A stretch of DNA of 7,057 bases from an uncultured Collinsella sp. (GTDB lineage: Bacteria > Actinomycetota > Coriobacteriia > Coriobacteriales > Coriobacteriaceae). The stretch is from the NCBI GenBank assembly GCA_902496645.1, contig CABVBR010000106.1:1-7057 (forward strand), in the 5' to 3' direction. A program made the translations under genes and the position numbers. Below are positions 6,492 to 7,057 of the stretch, piece by piece (position 1 is the stretch's first letter; every line of letters starts with the position of its first letter). Under the pieces are notes generated by a model, which was not told the DNA's origin, made no database searches, and was given only the letters and a program-made list of their open reading frames with translations.

Positions 6492-7057
6492 TTGGTACGT
6501 ATGAAGGATGTCGCCGAGCTGGCGGGCGTTTCGAACGCTGCGGTCTCGCGTTATCTCAATGGTGGATATATCTCGGCCGATAAAGCCGAGCGCATTAAGC
6601 AGGCGATTCAAGAGGCCGGCTACGTGCGGTCCAATCAGGCTCGCGCGCTGCGTACCGGTTCCACCAAGCTCATCGGTGTCATCGTGCCTAAGATCAACTC
6701 CGAGTCCATCAGTCGATTGACCGCAGGCATTGGAGAAAGACTTCAGGCTGAGGGGTACCAAATGCTTCTTGCCGACACTTCCAACGACCCGGCGCGCGAG
6801 GTGTCCTTTCTGGAGTTTTTCCAGTCATATCCTGTCGACGGCATTGTTCTTTCAGGTACGGTTTTAACGCCTGCGCATACGGAGTTCTTTGAGTCCGCTC
6901 ATGTTCCAATAGTTGTGGCAGGACAGCTCGTTGAGGGGCAAAACTGCGTTTACTACGATGATTTTGAGGCGGCGCGCAATCTTGCCGGGTATGTCGCCGC
7001 CCAATGCGACGGACCGATTGCATATATCGGCGCGACTCGTAGGGACGTTTCGGTCGG
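6492..7057 (+). CDS. LacI-family transcriptional regulator (3' end outside window)
   Basis: The frame is open to the window edge, giving 188 codons of what is usually a protein of about 330-340 residues. The N-terminus is a LacI helix-turn-helix: MKDVAELAGVSNAAVSRYLN (residues 4-23 from the TTG start). The hinge helix region NQARALRTGSTKLIGVIVP follows, and then the first part of the periplasmic-binding-protein-like effector domain (SESISRLTAGIGERL, then YQMLLADTSND, then PVDGIVLSG). Such proteins repress sugar-use genes and release DNA on binding a sugar or sugar phosphate. The sequence resembles ScrR/RegR-type regulators of oligosaccharide uptake, but the effector cannot be read from it and the target genes probably lie downstream. 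The start could also be ATG at 6501. It may be a separate unit from the polysaccharide operon. Confidence 0.9.
   Translation, partial: MVRMKDVAELAGVSNAAVSRYLNGGYISADKAERIKQAIQEAGYVRSNQARALRTGSTKLIGVIVPKINSESISRLTAGIGERLQAEGYQMLLADTSNDPAREVSFLEFFQSYPVDGIVLSGTVLTPAHTEFFESAHVPIVVAGQLVEGQNCVYYDDFEAARNLAGYVAAQCDGPIAYIGATRRDVSV

Noticed and set aside
1..7057. tRNA, rRNA, CRISPR arrays, insertion sequences or attachment sites
   Set aside because: None seen. The window is almost wholly coding, with no tandem or spaced repeats and no transposase or integrase motif.

Overview
The window is a GC-rich, almost fully coding stretch with every gene on the + strand. The protein sequences suggest a high-GC gut Actinomycetota of the Coriobacteriia (Collinsella-like): a Gram-positive form of the Pel locus, a CotH/VTC/DUF4956 trio and a LacI regulator. 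This placement is an impression from family resemblance and codon use, not a database result.

Layout. Positions 1-270 hold the last 89 codons of an unidentified β-rich protein; by position and by synteny with other Gram-positive pel loci it could be the end of a PelA-like deacetylase/hydrolase. Next come pelF (267-1694, GT4 glycosyltransferase) and pelG (1698-3242, 12-helix MOP-type membrane protein), the two most recognisable Pel genes. The operon then continues with a CotH-family kinase predicted to be a Tat-exported lipoprotein with a C-terminal FN3-like domain (3232-5001), a VTC-domain (polyphosphate polymerase fold) protein (4988-5779), and a DUF4956 membrane protein with a cytosolic C-terminal domain (5783-6448). 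After a 43-nt gap, a LacI-family regulator starts at about 6492 and runs off the window.

How the genes may work together. The six genes from 1 to 6448 are joined by overlaps of 4, 11 and 14 nt and gaps of 3 nt, so they look like one translationally coupled operon. PelF would polymerise an amino-sugar glycan in the cytosol and PelG would take it across the membrane. No outer-membrane PelB/PelC equivalent is visible here, as expected for a monoderm. The VTC and DUF4956 proteins look like a soluble catalytic tunnel plus a membrane partner, and CotH looks like a surface-anchored phosphotransferase. The most interesting reading is that this operon couples export of a Pel-like polysaccharide to polyphosphate synthesis or to phosphorylation outside the membrane. 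That functional link is inference. The LacI gene probably begins a separate transcription unit, perhaps for sugar uptake, although no clear terminator or promoter separates it from the operon.
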